Shown in pieces: positions 11,729 through 12,601 of a stretch of 12,601 nucleotides of DNA. The notes under the pieces were generated by a model that did no database searches, had not been told where the DNA came from, and saw only the letters and a list, made by a program, of their open reading frames with translations. The translations under genes and the position numbers were made by a program. Position 1 is the first letter of the stretch, and each line of letters begins with the position of its first letter. This DNA is from Actinomycetota bacterium. GTDB taxonomy: Bacteria > Actinomycetota > UBA4738 > HRBIN12. The DNA is taken from assembly GCA_004366195.1 (NCBI GenBank), contig SIRV01000337.1:1-12601 (forward strand), in the 5' to 3' direction.

Positions 11729-11734
11729 ATGGTA
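11729..11734 (-). promoter_or_regulatory. Probable -10 box of crgA
   Basis: TACCAT on the minus strand (11734-11729) fits TAnnnT and ends 10 nt before ATG 11718, giving a leader of only a few bases and no ribosome site. It lies in the 43-nt gap after the acylase gene, so crgA can be transcribed on its own. Confidence 0.45.
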
Positions 11735-11761
11735 CCGCGTGCGGCACCCCGTCGTCGGGGG

Positions 11762-12601
11762 TCAGCCCGAGGGCCGGAGCACCTGGCGGTGGCGGGCGAC
11801 CGCCCTCACGCCCTGCTCTGACAGGGGCAGGGGGACCCGCTCTCCGCCGGCCCAGGCTCCGAGGAGGTCGGCCCAGGCCGGCGAGCCCGGGTGCCCCGAC
11901 TGGCCGGGCGGATGGACCAGGCTCGAGCCATCGGGGCTGGAGAGGTCATGGATCTGGCGGCAGGAGGGCACGACGACGGCCTCGTACCGGCGCTCCGGCT
12001 CGTAGGCGCCCTGGAGCACCGTATCGTCGTCCCCGCCCTGGCGCACCGCGCCGGCGGAGAAGAGCTCGCCCAGGCCGGGGACGACGGCGAGGGGCGAGGC
12101 GAAGATCACGCGGTGCAGGTCTCCCCACCGCCAGCCGGAGGGGTCGGCTCCCAGGCGGGCCTCGAGCTCGTCGAGGGCGTCGTCGAGGGCGCGGCGCAGG
12201 ACCTCGTCGCGGGAGGGTTCGCCGTCGCCCCCGAACCACCGGGCGGAGGGGTGGGCGAGGAGGTGCGGGAGCACCACGGCGCGCCACCGGCCGGTGGAGG
12301 TTGCTCGCCCGTAGGCGTGGGTGAACAGGGCGTGCCCCAGGGCCGGGCGGAGGACGCGCTCGGCTACGTGGTGGCACCACGCCGCGTACAGGCAGGCGGG
12401 CGCGGAGTCGGCGCCGAGCTCGCCGTCCCAGCCTCGGAGGAGCGCGAGGGCCCTCGCCTGGCGCTCGTCGGCCGGCTCGACGGCGGCGAGGATGGTCGCG
12501 AGCTCCCGCGCCGGGACCGAGGCCACGTCGACCTGCATCGCGGCGAAGGTCTCGACGGAGTGGACGGGCTTGGCCGCGAGGAGCTCGCCGATCCGACGGA
12601 T
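11762..12601 (-). CDS. Penicillin acylase family protein, C-terminal part (runs off the window)
   Basis: The frame is open from the last base of the window to a TGA at 11764-11762 and gives the last 279 residues of the protein. An in-frame ATG at 12538 is internal, because the 21 codons before it (RIGELLAAKPVHSVETFAA) continue the family sequence. Recognisable features of the Ntn-hydrolase penicillin acylase family are SVETFAAMQVDVASVPAREL, the C-terminal GLGELFSAGAVRQGGDDDTVL region, and RQIHDLSSPDGSSLVHPPGQSGHPGSPAWADLL, which matches the conserved pGQSG-x-P-S-x-x-W end. The family hydrolyses amide bonds of acylated amino compounds such as beta-lactams or acyl-homoserine lactones; full-length precursors are about 700-800 residues and usually exported. 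The catalytic N-terminal Ser of the beta chain and the signal peptide would lie outside the window, so activity cannot be judged. Confidence 0.88.
   Translation of the reverse strand: MRRIGELLAAKPVHSVETFAAMQVDVASVPARELATILAAVEPADERQARALALLRGWDGELGADSAPACLYAAWCHHVAERVLRPALGHALFTHAYGRATSTGRWRAVVLPHLLAHPSARWFGGDGEPSRDEVLRRALDDALDELEARLGADPSGWRWGDLHRVIFASPLAVVPGLGELFSAGAVRQGGDDDTVLQGAYEPERRYEAVVVPSCRQIHDLSSPDGSSLVHPPGQSGHPGSPAWADLLGAWAGGERVPLPLSEQGVRAVARHRQVLRPSG

Noticed and set aside
1..12601. tRNA genes, CRISPR arrays, insertion sequences and phage genes
   Set aside because: No T-arm-like GGTTCGAATCC, no spaced direct repeats, no transposase or integrase motifs seen on either strand by eye.

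Overview
The window is very GC-rich, visibly above 70 % and with G/C at most third codon positions. It carries a crgA-type division gene, a SigE-like ECF sigma factor and several genes that look leaderless (a TAnnnT-like box 6-10 nt before the start codon). Together these point to a high-GC Gram-positive of the phylum Actinomycetota, probably from an uncultured or environmental lineage. No species can be named. I see no tRNA, rRNA, insertion sequence, phage gene or CRISPR array. The longest stretch without a gene is 244 nt (10914-11157).

Layout, left to right. At 1-339 (+) lies the Pro/Ala/Glu-rich C-terminal tail of a cut-off protein. At 354-2266 (-) three genes are tightly packed: a secreted PQQ-type sugar dehydrogenase, a 58-residue proline-rich protein, and a cysteine-containing cytoplasmic protein of unknown function. 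Divergent to them, with overlapping start codons (CATG), is a 760-residue molybdenum hydroxylase large subunit at 2265-4547 (+). It is followed by a small membrane-anchored or exported protein (4590-5171), a Gmad2-like lipoprotein (5179-5634) and an S9 prolyl-oligopeptidase-type hydrolase (5665-7470). The block 7472-8660 (-) is an ECF sigma factor whose end overlaps a single-pass membrane protein, probably its anti-sigma factor; a GGAAC-N17-CGTC promoter sits in front of the pair. Divergent from it is an SRPBCC-fold protein (8710-9129, +).

The block 9086-10913 (-) is a nitrogen pair: NADP-type glutamate dehydrogenase (gdhA), a strong terminator, then a PII signal protein with its own apparent promoter. 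The PII lacks the modifiable tyrosine at position 51 of the T-loop. The right end has a membrane-anchored zinc-ribbon protein (11158-11412, +), a 60-nt gap with three DnaA-box-like sequences, crgA (11473-11718, -) and the C-terminal part of a penicillin-acylase-family hydrolase that runs off the window (11762-12601, -).

Most of this is ordinary actinobacterial chromosome. The points that merit a second look are the atypical PII beside gdhA, the CoxL-like subunit without its small and medium partners, the sigma/anti-sigma pair with an NTF2-like sensor side, the interlocked divergent promoters, and the DnaA-box-like cluster beside crgA. I found no clear evidence for an entirely new system.
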